A stretch of 64,000 nt of DNA, taken from positions 5,508 to 69,507 of the forward strand of contig NZ_JBGQOJ010000017.1 of assembly GCF_052119585.1 (NCBI RefSeq), given 5' to 3'. Source of the DNA: JBGQOJ01 sp052119585. Lineage in GTDB: Bacteria > Pseudomonadota > Alphaproteobacteria > Rhodobacterales > Rhodobacteraceae. The notes under the pieces are model-generated. The model was not told the DNA's origin, did not search any database, and saw only the letters and a list, made by a program, of their open reading frames with translations. Position numbers and translations under genes: made by a program. Positions 1 through 9,098 of this stretch are shown in pieces (position 1 is the stretch's first letter; each line of letters begins with the position of its first letter).

Positions 1-896
1 CACTTGCGCTGGAACAATCGCAGGCCGCCGCCGCCGTCGGCCAGATCCGGCTGGCCCGCGCCTATGAACAGGCGCTGGAACCCTTGGGGATCACGACCGC
101 ACAAGTTCTTGTTACGCTTGAGGATTCCGCAGATCGCCGCCGGTATCTCAATTCCCGCGCAACGATGGAAACCCTGATTTCACTGGGGGCCGTGCCCATC
201 GTCAACGAAAACGATACCGTCGCCACCGACGAGATCCGCTTTGGCGACAACGACCGGCTTGCGGCGCAGATGGCGGTGACGGTGGGTGCGGACCAACTGA
301 TCCTGCTGTCCGATGTCGACGGCTTTTATTCCGCCAACCCGAACGAAGACCCCACCGCCTACCGCTTTGACATCATCGACCGCATCACCCCGCAGATCGA
401 GGCGATGGCGGGCGACCCCACATCGGGCCTGTCCAAAGGCGGGATGAAGACCAAACTGATGGCCGCCAAGACTGCCGTTGCGGGGGGCTGCGCCATGGCG
501 ATCACCGAAGGGTCCTGTCTGCAACCGTTGCTGGCGCTGGAAAACGGCGCGAACTGCACCTGGTTCACGCCGCAGGACGACCCGCAGGTGGCCCGCAAGC
601 GTTGGATCGCCGCGATGAAACCAAAAGGCGAGATCCGCGTTGACACAGGTGCCGCCAATGCACTGGCCCAGGGAAAATCGCTGTTGCCCGCAGGGGTCAT
701 CGCCGTTTCCGGGCGCTTTGGCCGGGGTGACCCGGTGACGATTGTCGGCCCCGATGGCGCGCTTGGCAAAGGCCTTGCACGGTATACCGCGGACGAGGCC
801 AGCCAGATCATGGGGCGACAGTCGGGTGACATCGAGGCGATCCTGGGATACGCAGGGCGCGCCGCCCTGATCCACCGCGACGACATGGTCACCTGA
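1..896 (+). CDS. proB: Glutamate 5-kinase, 5' end outside window
   Basis: Phosphorylates glutamate to gamma-glutamyl phosphate, the first step of proline synthesis. The reading frame is open from base 3, so the N-terminus (about 70 residues of a roughly 370-residue family) is missing. Visible parts are the kinase core with the substrate-binding stretch NENDTVATDEIRFGDND and the SDVDG segment, the GGMKTK motif near bases 438-455, and a C-terminal PUA domain from about base 630. The next gene is proA, 64 bases downstream on the same strand, which fits the usual proB-proA pair. The identification is firm; only the start is unknown. Confidence 0.96.
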   Translation, partial: LALEQSQAAAAVGQIRLARAYEQALEPLGITTAQVLVTLEDSADRRRYLNSRATMETLISLGAVPIVNENDTVATDEIRFGDNDRLAAQMAVTVGADQLILLSDVDGFYSANPNEDPTAYRFDIIDRITPQIEAMAGDPTSGLSKGGMKTKLMAAKTAVAGGCAMAITEGSCLQPLLALENGANCTWFTPQDDPQVARKRWIAAMKPKGEIRVDTGAANALAQGKSLLPAGVIAVSGRFGRGDPVTIVGPDGALGKGLARYTADEASQIMGRQSGDIEAILGYAGRAALIHRDDMVT

Positions 897-901
897 CCTG
901 T

Positions 902-923
902 CACTTTGTTCGAAAAATACTCG
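902..923 (-). repeat. Dispersed GAGTATTTTT..GAACAAAG element, copy 1
   Basis: Read on the minus strand it gives CGAGTATTTTTCGAACAAAG, matching copies at 25155 and 43627. It lies between proB and proA but points against both genes, unlike most other copies. Confidence 0.6.
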
Positions 924-960
924 AATTCCGCGGCTCAAACTTTGACCAAAGGCTGATCTG

Positions 961-2226
961 ATGAATGACGCAACCACGATACCCGCTTTGATGTCCGAAA
1001 TTGGCGCCCGCGCCAAAGCCGCCGCCGCAACGCTTGCCTTCGCCAGCGCAGAACGCAAGCATGCCGCGTTGATCGGCGCTGCCGAGGCCGTTTGGCGCCG
1101 TCGTCAGGACATCATCGACGCCAATCTTGAAGATCAGGTGTACGCGGGCGAAAAGGGCATCAGCCCCGCAATGATGGACCGCCTTGTTCTGGACGAGGCC
1201 CGTATCCGCAGCATCGTTGACGGTTTGCGCGCGGTGGCAGAGCAAAAAGATCCGGTGGGCGAAACCATCACCGAATGGGATATGGCCAGCGGGCTGCATA
1301 TAAAACGCGTGCGCACGCCGCTTGGCGTGATCGGTGTGATCTACGAATCGCGCCCCAACGTCACCGCCGATGCGGGGGCCTTGTGTCTGAAGTCCGGCAA
1401 TGCGGTCATTCTGCGCGGCGGTTCCGAAAGCTTTCATTCGTCGGGCGTGATTCATGACTGTCTGGTCGAGGGGCTGACCTCGGCCAATCTGCCCGCCGAC
1501 GCGATCCAGCGGGTTCCGACCCGTGACCGCGCCGCCGTCAGCGAAATGTTGACCATGACCGACACCATCGACGTGATTGTTCCCCGCGGCGGCAAGGGGC
1601 TTGTTGGCCTTGTCCAGCGCGAGGCCCGCGTGCCTGTGTTCGCCCATCTCGAAGGGATCTGCCACGTCTATGTCGATGGCGACGCCGACCCCGACATGGT
1701 GCGCAAGGTGGTTCTGAACGCCAAAACCCGCCGCACCGGCATTTGCGGAGCGATGGAATGCCTGCTGATCGACCAGACCTTTTATGACACGCACGGCGCG
1801 CCGGTGATCACGGACCTGTTGAACGCGGGTGTAGAGGTGCGGGCCGCCGGTGAATTGGCTAAGATCGAGGGCACAACCCCCGCAAACCCCGGTGATTTCG
1901 GGTTCGAGTTTCTGGATATGATCTGCGCCACCAAACTGGTCGACGGTGTCGATGCCGCGATCGAGCATATCCGCACCTATGGCTCTAACCACACCGAATG
2001 TATCCTGACGGACAATCAGGCCGTCGCCGACAGGTTCTTCACCCATCTCGACAGTGCGATTTTGATGCACAACGCCTCGACCCAGTTCGCCGACGGTGGC
2101 GAATTCGGTATGGGGGCCGAAATCGGCATCGCGACCGGAAAACTGCATGCCCGCGGTCCGGTTGGGGCAGAGCAGTTGACCAGCTTCAAGTATATCGTGG
2201 TGGGAAACGGTGCCGTGCGCGGCTAG
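961..2226 (+). CDS. proA: Gamma-glutamyl phosphate reductase
   Basis: Second enzyme of proline synthesis: NADPH-dependent reduction of gamma-glutamyl phosphate to glutamate semialdehyde, in the cytoplasm. The protein is 421 residues, the normal family length. It has the aldehyde dehydrogenase fold, with YESRPNVTADAG in the cofactor domain, the LRGGSES motif, and the catalytic cysteine in RRTGICGAMECLL. The C-terminus TSFKYIVVGNGAVRG is typical. The start follows proB by 64 bases. The stop overlaps the 3' end of the convergent chpT-like gene by 4 bases. Confidence 0.97.
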   Translation: MNDATTIPALMSEIGARAKAAAATLAFASAERKHAALIGAAEAVWRRRQDIIDANLEDQVYAGEKGISPAMMDRLVLDEARIRSIVDGLRAVAEQKDPVGETITEWDMASGLHIKRVRTPLGVIGVIYESRPNVTADAGALCLKSGNAVILRGGSESFHSSGVIHDCLVEGLTSANLPADAIQRVPTRDRAAVSEMLTMTDTIDVIVPRGGKGLVGLVQREARVPVFAHLEGICHVYVDGDADPDMVRKVVLNAKTRRTGICGAMECLLIDQTFYDTHGAPVITDLLNAGVEVRAAGELAKIEGTTPANPGDFGFEFLDMICATKLVDGVDAAIEHIRTYGSNHTECILTDNQAVADRFFTHLDSAILMHNASTQFADGGEFGMGAEIGIATGKLHARGPVGAEQLTSFKYIVVGNGAVRG

Positions 2227-2822
2227 ACGCGGATGCAGATCTCTGTCTCGGACAACTCGATCTGCGACCGGCGCCCCAGCGCCTTCAGCAGATCGGGGGC
2301 GAGCGCGAATTGAACATGCGCGGCACTGATATCACGCTCTGTCGCGGGGGTCGCAAGGACATCCCAAAGATCGGGCGTCACCAACAGTTTCGCGCCCGTC
2401 GCGCGCAACGTCCAGCGCCGGTCGGTCAGGCTGACAGTGACCTTCCCGCCGTAAGGCATTGATGTTTCAAGGCATTGCAGCAAAAGAAATGCCAGCTTGA
2501 CCTCGCTGCGCAAGCAGTCCCCGATCGGTTGCCAATCGGTCTTGACCCTGCCACCCTTGCCATAGCCGTCAAGGATCGACAGGATTTCCCTGCGCCCCAT
2601 GCTTTGCCGCGCACTCGCCGCACCAAAAGCCACGCGAAAATACCGGATCCGCGCATTTGCGCTTTCGACGCTTTGCGCGATCAGCCGCATTTCGGGACCA
2701 ACGCTATGCCCCGCCAGTTCCAACAACTCGACCCCATTGCCGATCGCGCCCAGAGGGCTGATAAGGTCGTGACAAATACGAGAGCCGACAAGAGAGGTCA
2801 GATCGACGGACTGATCAGGCAT
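2223..2822 (-). CDS. chpT: Histidine phosphotransferase, ChpT family
   Basis: A 199-residue protein resembling ChpT, which in Alphaproteobacteria passes phosphate from the CckA kinase to CtrA and CpdR. The phospho-accepting histidine is in SRICHDLISPLGAIGNG (H18), followed by the helical-hairpin dimerisation region and a degenerate histidine-kinase-like ATPase domain that lacks the usual N and G boxes. In Roseobacters the CckA-ChpT-CtrA relay is linked to motility, gene transfer agent release and quorum sensing (family knowledge). It is convergent with proA and divergent from the DUF3553 gene 30 bases away. The call rests on the phosphorylation motif and length. Confidence 0.85.
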   Translation of the reverse strand: MPDQSVDLTSLVGSRICHDLISPLGAIGNGVELLELAGHSVGPEMRLIAQSVESANARIRYFRVAFGAASARQSMGRREILSILDGYGKGGRVKTDWQPIGDCLRSEVKLAFLLLQCLETSMPYGGKVTVSLTDRRWTLRATGAKLLVTPDLWDVLATPATERDISAAHVQFALAPDLLKALGRRSQIELSETEICIRV

Positions 2823-2852
2823 CGGCAGGCTCCGCTTTCAAGGGATGGGGAT

Positions 2853-3035
2853 ATGGACGATTTGAATTCAATGCTGGAACCGGGCATGATTGTTCGCCAT
2901 CCTGATCGGCCCGATTGGGGGCTGGGGCAGGTGCAATCCAACGTCAAAGGTAAGATCACGGTCAATTTCCGCGAGGAAGGTAAGGTTGTGATCGACGGTG
3001 CGCATGTGTCCCTGATCCCTGTTTTCGACGCATAA
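2853..3035 (+). CDS. DUF3553 small protein
   Basis: A 60-residue protein with the conserved DUF3553 pattern: PGMIVRHPDRPDWGLGQVQS followed by a K-TVNF-GKVVIDG segment ending in VSLIPVF. The beta-rich, SH3/CarD-like pattern suggests nucleic-acid or protein binding, but no function is established to my knowledge. The ATG at 2853 has a G-rich stretch before it; an in-frame ATG at 2871 (MLEPGM) is an alternative start. It is transcribed divergently from chpT across a 30-base gap. Confidence 0.85.
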   Translation: MDDLNSMLEPGMIVRHPDRPDWGLGQVQSNVKGKITVNFREEGKVVIDGAHVSLIPVFDA

Positions 3036-3200
3036 TGGCACTATCGCCACTTTGCATTTCCTCATTAGGGTTTCACGAAATGATTAATGCAACCTTAAAG
3101 GGAGTTGCCGCACCGTCAGAATTTACGGTTTGTTGCAAAACGGGCATAGAGTCCCTACACATCGCAGATCTTTGCATATGGAAAACACCGAACGCCCCAC

Positions 3201-3974
3201 ATGCCGACCGATAACCCCCAGTTTTTGGTGCGCCTTGCCCGCACCCCGGAAGATGTGACAGGTGCGCAGCGCCTTCGCTACCGTGTGTTCGTGTCGGAAC
3301 TGGGCGGCGATGGCCCGATGGTGGACCATGCCGCCGGTCTGGAGCGCGACAGCTTTGACGCCCATTGCGACCACCTTGTGCTGATCGACAGCACCCGCGC
3401 GGCGCCTGAGCATGTCGTGGGCGCCTATCGCTTGATGCGGACAGAGCAGGCAGAAAAGGCCGGGCGGTTCTATTCCGAGGCCGAATACGATCTTGCGCCG
3501 CTGAAATCCAGCGGTCGCACGCTGCTTGAACTGGGCCGCTCCTGTCTTGACGCGGACTATCGCGGCGGCATGGCGATGCATCACCTTTGGCAGGCGCTGG
3601 CCGCCTATGTGCTGGACCACAGGATCGAGGTGCTGTTCGGCGTCGCCAGTTTTCATGGCACCGATATCGACAGCCTTGCTGGCCCGCTGTCATTGCTCCA
3701 CGCGCGGCATCTTGCACCCAAAGCGTTGCGGGTGCGGGTGCGCGACGGGCATTTCCAGCGGATGGACCTGATGCCAGAGGAGGCCATCGACCGCCCCGCC
3801 GCGATGAAGGCCACTCCGGCGCTGATCAAGGCGTATCTGCGGCTTGGGGGGTGCGTGGGCGAGGGCGCCTTTGTCGACCACGCCTTCAACACCACCGACG
3901 TCTGTCTGGTGATGGACACCGAACAGATGAACGCCCGCCAGCGTGACATTTACACCAAGGCCCGCACGCCGTGA
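3201..3974 (+). CDS. olsB: L-ornithine N(alpha)-acyltransferase
   Basis: A GNAT-fold acyltransferase that makes lyso-ornithine lipid by linking a 3-hydroxy fatty acid to ornithine. The 257 residues carry the OlsB hallmarks: the AQRLRYRVFVSELG segment, the VVGAYRLM strand, the ELGRSCLDADYRGG acyl-binding segment and FGVASFHGTD. The adjacent olsA supplies the second acylation, and the two genes overlap (GTGA). Ornithine lipids are phosphorus-free membrane lipids often made under phosphate limitation; no Pho box was recognised upstream. The ATG at 3201 is the first good start after the 165-base gap from the DUF3553 gene. Confidence 0.94.
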   Translation: MPTDNPQFLVRLARTPEDVTGAQRLRYRVFVSELGGDGPMVDHAAGLERDSFDAHCDHLVLIDSTRAAPEHVVGAYRLMRTEQAEKAGRFYSEAEYDLAPLKSSGRTLLELGRSCLDADYRGGMAMHHLWQALAAYVLDHRIEVLFGVASFHGTDIDSLAGPLSLLHARHLAPKALRVRVRDGHFQRMDLMPEEAIDRPAAMKATPALIKAYLRLGGCVGEGAFVDHAFNTTDVCLVMDTEQMNARQRDIYTKARTP

Positions 3975-4786
3975 GCGGCTGGAGCGAGGCGGCAGAGCCG
4001 ATTCACCCGCCGATCACGGCGGCGGGCTGGGCGCGCGTAGCGCTGCGCGGTCTGGTGCTGGGGGGGGTGACCTTTGGCGGGCTTGCGGTCTTGCTGCTTG
4101 TCCGGCTAATGGAGCGTCCGATCTGCGGCACCGGGCGGCCCGTCACGCCCTTTATCACGCAATTTGTCTGTAAATCCGCCTTTGTGATCCTTGGTATGGG
4201 GCATTCGGTGCGCGGATCGCAGATGCGCCAGAAGGGGGCTGTGGTGGCCAACCACGCGTCTTGGCTGGATATTTTCGCGCTGAACGCCACCAAGCGGGTC
4301 TATTTCGTCTCCAAGTCAGAGGTGGCAGGCTGGCCGGGCATCGGTTGGCTGGCCCGGGCGACCGGCACGGTCTTTATCAACCGCCGCGCAAACGAGGCCG
4401 CAGCGCAACGAACCATATTCGAAGACAGGCTGAAGGTCGGCCACAAGCTGTTGTTCTTCCCCGAGGGGACGTCGACCGATGGGGTCAGAGTTTTACCCTT
4501 TAAATCAACGCTTTTTGCGGCGTTCTTCGCGCAGAACCTCAAGAGTTTCCTCTGGGTTCAGCCGGTCACGGTGATCTACCGCGCGCCGCAGGGCGAAGAC
4601 CCGAGATTTTATGGCTGGTGGGGCGACATGGAGTTCGGCCCGCATTTGCTGCACACCTTGGCGGCGCGGCGTCAGGGATCGGTTGAAATTGTCTATCATG
4701 CGCCGGTCAAGGTCGCGGATTTCGAGAACCGCAAGGCGCTGGCGCTTTGGTGTGAAAACACGGTGCGCAGCGCCTTGCCGTTTTAA
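3971..4786 (+). CDS. olsA: Lyso-ornithine lipid O-acyltransferase
   Basis: A 271-residue PlsC-type acyltransferase that adds the second, ester-linked acyl chain to lyso-ornithine lipid and may also act on lysophosphatidate. The catalytic HX4D motif is NHASWLD (H95, D100) and the phosphate-binding motif is FPEGTSTDG (from about residue 163). A hydrophobic segment at residues 24-45 anchors it to the inner membrane. The GTG start at 3971 overlaps the olsB stop, indicating translational coupling. The partner olsB is the main reason to call olsA rather than plsC. Confidence 0.93.
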   Translation: MSGWSEAAEPIHPPITAAGWARVALRGLVLGGVTFGGLAVLLLVRLMERPICGTGRPVTPFITQFVCKSAFVILGMGHSVRGSQMRQKGAVVANHASWLDIFALNATKRVYFVSKSEVAGWPGIGWLARATGTVFINRRANEAAAQRTIFEDRLKVGHKLLFFPEGTSTDGVRVLPFKSTLFAAFFAQNLKSFLWVQPVTVIYRAPQGEDPRFYGWWGDMEFGPHLLHTLAARRQGSVEIVYHAPVKVADFENRKALALWCENTVRSALPF

Positions 4787-4802
4787 TGGAAACTCAACTA
4801 AA

Positions 4803-5462
4803 TCAGGACATTGCCGCGTAAAGCTGCTGTAGTTTCATGGCGGGATCGCCGCTGTTCCAGATCTCTTCTCCGATCCCGAAGAAATCGGTCATCGGGGCCA
4901 TGGCGCGGATATTGTCCTCGGTCAGGCCGCCTTCGGCGACGCAGGGCACCTCGATCACTTCGGACCAGAACTGGAACAATTCCGCATCGGCCACGGTGCC
5001 GTCGCCAAGGGCTCCGGCACCGATCGGGCCAAAGCTGACGTAGTCGGCACCAGCCTCGCCCGCGCTCATCCCGTCGTGACGCGAGGCGCCGCAGAATGTG
5101 CCGATGATCGCGTCGGCACCCAGATCGGCGCGGACCTTGCGGACAGAGCGCGGCCCGTCCAACAGGTGAACACCGTCAAGCCCCAGGCGTTCCACCATCA
5201 GGACGTGCCGCTCGATCACCAGCGCGATGTCCCGCGCATGGCAGATCTCGCGCAAGGCGTCGGCAGCGCGGGAAATCCGGTCTTCGTCCACCGTGGCAAG
5301 GGCAAGGCGCACGCAGGCGACCTCTGCCGCGTCAAGGGCGCTGGACAGGATGTCGGGGAAAACCGACAATTCGAACTCTGGCGGGGTGATCAGATAAATT
5401 TGCGGAACGATCCGTTCGTCGACGGGTTCCGGGGCGGTGGTTTTAGCTTTGGATTTGGACAT
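4803..5462 (-). CDS. Thiamine phosphate synthase family (ThiE-like)
   Basis: A 219-residue TIM-barrel protein resembling ThiE, which joins hydroxymethylpyrimidine pyrophosphate and thiazole phosphate. Visible ThiE-type pieces are the N-terminal PQIYLITP strand, VIERHVLMVERLGLDGVHL, GTFCGASRHDGMSAGEAGADYVSFGPI and PCVAEGGLTEDNI. The start was set at MSKSKAK (5462), because sequence upstream of it is not conserved-looking. No other thiamine genes are nearby, and many Roseobacters carry a second ThiE-like protein of uncertain role, so I do not give the gene symbol. It is divergent from trmJ. Confidence 0.8.
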   Translation of the reverse strand: MSKSKAKTTAPEPVDERIVPQIYLITPPEFELSVFPDILSSALDAAEVACVRLALATVDEDRISRAADALREICHARDIALVIERHVLMVERLGLDGVHLLDGPRSVRKVRADLGADAIIGTFCGASRHDGMSAGEAGADYVSFGPIGAGALGDGTVADAELFQFWSEVIEVPCVAEGGLTEDNIRAMAPMTDFFGIGEEIWNSGDPAMKLQQLYAAMS

Positions 5463-5557
5463 GGCGCGGCCTTTCACGTTTGCGCCCTCATATCCTGCGG
5501 CGCGTGTCGTCACAAGGCCATTGCCCTTGGGCGCAGGCTTGCCTAAACGCATCGCCC

Positions 5558-6331
5558 ATGAGCGATGATATGACAGACATGACAGAGGACTGGACCGGCC
5601 CGCAGCCGGTCGTGGTCCTTGTGAACCCGCAAATGGGCGAAAACATCGGCGGCGCGGCCCGTGCGATGTGGAATTTCGGCCTGAACCGCATGCGCCTTGT
5701 CGCGCCCCGCGACGGATGGCCCAACAGCCGCGCCACGGCGCTGGCCAGTGGTGCGGGTCGTGTGCTGGACCACGCCGAAGTCTACCCGACCACGGCACAG
5801 GCGCTGGCCGACTGTAATTTCGTCTTTGCCACGACCGCGCGACACCGCGACTTGACCAAGCCGATCATGACGCCGGAACGCGCGATGGAACACACCCGCG
5901 CCCTGACGGCGGCGGGTCAGACCGTTGGAATATTGTTCGGACCGGAACGCGCCGGACTGGAAAACGACGACATATCGCGCGCCAATGCGATTATTTCGGT
6001 GCCGGTGAACCCGCTGTTCGCCTCGCTGAACCTGGCGCAATGCGTTTTGCTGACCGCCTATGAGTGGCGCCGTCAGACCAGCATCCAGCCCGCCGAGGTG
6101 GTGGGGATGGCCAAGACCGACTTTGCCAGCGCGATCGAGGTCGAGAAGCTGGTCGAGCATTACGAGGCGCGGCTGGAGGAGGAGGGGTTCTTTTTCCCCG
6201 AGACCAAGGCGGCGGGCATGAAGACGGTTCTGCGCAACATGTGGTCGCGGATGCCGCTGACCAGTTCCGATGTGCAGATGCTGCACGGGATGCTACGCCA
6301 GCTGCTGCGCTGGAAAGACCGCGAGCGGTAG
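5558..6331 (+). CDS. trmJ: tRNA 2'-O-methyltransferase, TrmJ family
   Basis: A SpoU-class (SPOUT) RNA methyltransferase, probably methylating the ribose at tRNA position 32. In 257 residues it has the three SPOUT motifs: VVLVNPQMGENIGGAARAM at the N-terminus, GILFGPERAGLENDD in the middle, and NPLFASLNLAQCVLLTAYE near the knot. The C-terminal helical extension (EEEGFFFPETKAAGMK) is typical of TrmJ. The ATG at 5558 was chosen because the residues encoded before it do not look conserved. A dispersed repeat copy lies 30 bases past the stop. Confidence 0.9.
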   Translation: MSDDMTDMTEDWTGPQPVVVLVNPQMGENIGGAARAMWNFGLNRMRLVAPRDGWPNSRATALASGAGRVLDHAEVYPTTAQALADCNFVFATTARHRDLTKPIMTPERAMEHTRALTAAGQTVGILFGPERAGLENDDISRANAIISVPVNPLFASLNLAQCVLLTAYEWRRQTSIQPAEVVGMAKTDFASAIEVEKLVEHYEARLEEEGFFFPETKAAGMKTVLRNMWSRMPLTSSDVQMLHGMLRQLLRWKDRER

Positions 6332-6360
6332 CGGGTCTGGGGCGGCGGGATTGCCTTTGG

Positions 6361-6386
6361 CGAGGATATTTTCAGAACAAAGAAGG
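6361..6386 (+). repeat. Dispersed GATATTTT..GAACAAAG element, copy 2
   Basis: GAGGATATTTTCAGAACAAAG with a preceding short GCC-TTT-GGC inverted repeat, 30 bases after the trmJ stop and in the same direction. Confidence 0.6.
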
Positions 6387-6474
6387 GCAAGGGGCGCGAC
6401 GCTTTGACGGGGTGTGCCATCTTGCCCTGCGGGCCCGCGCGGCCTAGGTTCTGCGCCAGGACATGGAGAGCGGA

Positions 6475-7626
6475 ATGAGCACCAAACGCAGTATTTTCGA
6501 AGAGGTCGGCGCAGGCGCCAAAGCGGCACAGGCGAAAGATGTGGCGGGCGGTATCGATCGCACCCGAAAAGGCGCGCGGCGTGGTGTCAGGATCTGGCTG
6601 ATGATCCTGTTCACGCTTGTCGCCGTGATGATCGCGGTGGGCGGTCTGACGCGGTTGACTGATTCCGGCCTGTCGATCACCGAGTGGAAGCCTGTCACCG
6701 GAGCGTTGCCGCCGATGACCGGGGCCGACTGGGACCAGGAATTCGCGAAATATCAGGCAAGCCCGGAATATCTTTTGCAGAACAAGGGGATGACCCTTGA
6801 GGCGTTCAAAACCATTTTTTGGTGGGAATGGGGCCACAGGCAGCTTGGCCGCGTGATCGGCCTTGTCTGGGCGATCGGGTTTTTCGGGTTTCTGGTGGCG
6901 CGGCGCATTCCGGCGGGTTGGACCGGACGCCTTGTCCTGATCGGCGCACTTGGCGGGATGCAGGGTGCGATCGGCTGGTGGATGGTGGCGAGCGGGTTGC
7001 ATGGCCGGATGGTTGATGTGGCGTCCTACCGGCTGGCGACGCATCTGGGGCTGGCCTTTGTCATTCTGGGGTTCATCACCTGGTATGTGCTGCACCTTGG
7101 ACGCCCCGAGGCGGCGCTGATGCAGGCGCGGCGCGGGCGCGAGGGCAAGTTGTTCGGGCTGTCCACAGGGCTGATGCATTTCGCCTTTCTTCAGATCATC
7201 CTTGGCGCGCTTGTGGCGGGGATAGATGCGGGGCGCGGCTATATCGACTGGCCGCTGATGGCGGGGCAGTTTTTTCCCGACGCCGCATTTAACCTCACGC
7301 CGCTTTGGACGAATTTCTTTGAAAACCCCGCGCTGGTGCAATTCATTCATCGCATGTCGGGTTATGGGCTGTTTGTGTTCGGGGGCGCGGTCTGGTGGAC
7401 GGCGCGCGGGTCTGCGCATCCGGTGACCCGCCGGGCGTTCCATCTGGTGATGGGGATGATGGTGCTGCAAATGGTGCTGGGGATCGTTACCGTGATGCAG
7501 GCCGCCGCACCGCATATCGCGATCACCCATCAGATCGGGGCAGTGGTGTTGTGGGTTCTGATCCTGCGCGCGCGGTTTCTCAGCCAATATCCAGTCACGC
7601 AATCCATCCGGGGCACAAAAGCATGA
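6475..7626 (+). CDS. ctaA: Heme A synthase (type 2 CtaA)
   Basis: Converts heme O to heme A for the aa3-type cytochrome c oxidase, in the inner membrane. The 383-residue protein has about eight hydrophobic segments and heme-ligand histidines in WEWGHRQLGR, RLATHLGLAF, IHRMSGYG and ITHQIGAVV. Loop cysteines typical of type 1 CtaA are absent, which fits the type 2 form of Proteobacteria. The start at 6475 has GGAG about six bases upstream; an in-frame ATG at 6463 is less well placed. It overlaps the M32 peptidase gene by 4 bases (ATGA). Confidence 0.94.
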   Translation: MSTKRSIFEEVGAGAKAAQAKDVAGGIDRTRKGARRGVRIWLMILFTLVAVMIAVGGLTRLTDSGLSITEWKPVTGALPPMTGADWDQEFAKYQASPEYLLQNKGMTLEAFKTIFWWEWGHRQLGRVIGLVWAIGFFGFLVARRIPAGWTGRLVLIGALGGMQGAIGWWMVASGLHGRMVDVASYRLATHLGLAFVILGFITWYVLHLGRPEAALMQARRGREGKLFGLSTGLMHFAFLQIILGALVAGIDAGRGYIDWPLMAGQFFPDAAFNLTPLWTNFFENPALVQFIHRMSGYGLFVFGGAVWWTARGSAHPVTRRAFHLVMGMMVLQMVLGIVTVMQAAAPHIAITHQIGAVVLWVLILRARFLSQYPVTQSIRGTKA

Positions 7627-9098
7627 AAACCTATACCGAACTGATGCTGTTTCAGCGCGAGACAGAGGCGCTGGCGCAAATTGCGGGGCGTCTGGGCTGG
7701 GATCAGGAAACCATGATGCCGCACGGCGCCGCCGATCAACGGGGCGAGGAAACGGCGGCGTTGGAAGGTGTGCTGCATGCCCGCCGCAGCGATCCGCGTC
7801 TGGGCGACTGGCTGGCGGCGGTGGACGAGGGCGCGTTGGACGAGGTCGGGCGGGCGCAAATGCGCCAGATCCGCCGCAGCTACGCCCGCACGATGAAGAT
7901 CCCCGCGCGTCTGGCGTCGGAACTGGCGCGCGTGACTTCGGTCAGTCAGGGCAAATGGGCCGCGGCGCGGGCGGCAGACGATTTCAAGGCCTTTGTGCCG
8001 GTTCTGGAACAGGTGGTGACGCTGAAGCGCGAGGAGGCGGCGGCCCTTGCGGCGGGCGGTGATCTTTACGACGCGCTGCTTGACGACTACGAGCCGGGTG
8101 CCACGGCGGCAGAGCTGAGCGCGATGTTCGGGGCGCTGCGGCCGCGTCTGGTGGCGCTGCGCGACAAGGTTCTGGGCGCGGATCAGCCCAAGGCGCTAAG
8201 CGGAACGTTCGACGAGGCGGGGCAGCTGGCGATATCCCAGAAGCTGGCGCGGGCCTTTGGCTATGACATGGGGCGGGGCCGGATCGACAAGGCGGTGCAT
8301 CCGTTTTCCAGCGGGTCCGGCAGTGATGTGCGGATCACCACGCGCACCAATCCTGCCGATCCGTTCAACTGTTTCTATTCCACCATCCACGAGGTCGGCC
8401 ACGCCGCCTATGAGCAGGGGATCGACGGCCGCTATGCGCTGACGCCTTTGGGGCAGGGCGTGTCGATGGGCGTCCACGAAAGCCAAAGCCGGATTTACGA
8501 GAACCAGCTGGGCCGTGGCCGCGCCTTTACCGGCTATCTGTTTGGCGAGATGCAACAGCAGTTCGGCGATATCGGGGTCAAGGATGCCGATGCGTTCTAT
8601 GCCGCGGTGAACCGCGTGACGCCGGGCTATATCCGCACAGAAAGCGACGAGGTGCAGTATAACCTGCATGTTCTGTTGCGGTTCGATCTGGAACGCGCCC
8701 TGATGTCGGGCGATCTGGCGGTGGCCGATCTGGAAACCGCATGGAACGACCGGTTCGAGGCGGATTTCGGGGTCAGGGTTGACCGCGCATCGAACGGCTG
8801 CTTGCAGGACGTGCATTGGTCCTGCGGCCTGTTCGGTTATTTCCCGACCTATTCGCTGGGCAACGTCTATGCGGGGTGTCTGTATCAGGCCTTGCGCGGC
8901 GCGGTGCCACAGTTGGACGCAGATCTGGCGCGGGGCGACACATCGGCGGCCACGGGCTGGCTGCGCGAGAACCTGCAACGCCATGGCGGGCTATACATGC
9001 CCGTCGAGGTGATCACCCGCGCCGCCGGAAAAGCCCCGAACGAGGCGCCGCTTCTGGACTATCTGGAGGCGAAGTTCGGGGCGATCTACGGGCTATAG
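7623..9098 (+). CDS. Carboxypeptidase, peptidase family M32 (Taq type)
   Basis: A 491-residue cytoplasmic zinc carboxypeptidase. The zinc site is HEVGH (residues 256-260), followed by the third-ligand region in MGVHESQSRIYENQLGR, both diagnostic of family M32. The ATG overlaps the ctaA stop, so the pair is probably co-transcribed, although no functional link is known. The 3' end overlaps the convergent CNNM/CBS gene by 6 bases. Confidence 0.93.
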   Translation: MKTYTELMLFQRETEALAQIAGRLGWDQETMMPHGAADQRGEETAALEGVLHARRSDPRLGDWLAAVDEGALDEVGRAQMRQIRRSYARTMKIPARLASELARVTSVSQGKWAAARAADDFKAFVPVLEQVVTLKREEAAALAAGGDLYDALLDDYEPGATAAELSAMFGALRPRLVALRDKVLGADQPKALSGTFDEAGQLAISQKLARAFGYDMGRGRIDKAVHPFSSGSGSDVRITTRTNPADPFNCFYSTIHEVGHAAYEQGIDGRYALTPLGQGVSMGVHESQSRIYENQLGRGRAFTGYLFGEMQQQFGDIGVKDADAFYAAVNRVTPGYIRTESDEVQYNLHVLLRFDLERALMSGDLAVADLETAWNDRFEADFGVRVDRASNGCLQDVHWSCGLFGYFPTYSLGNVYAGCLYQALRGAVPQLDADLARGDTSAATGWLRENLQRHGGLYMPVEVITRAAGKAPNEAPLLDYLEAKFGAIYGL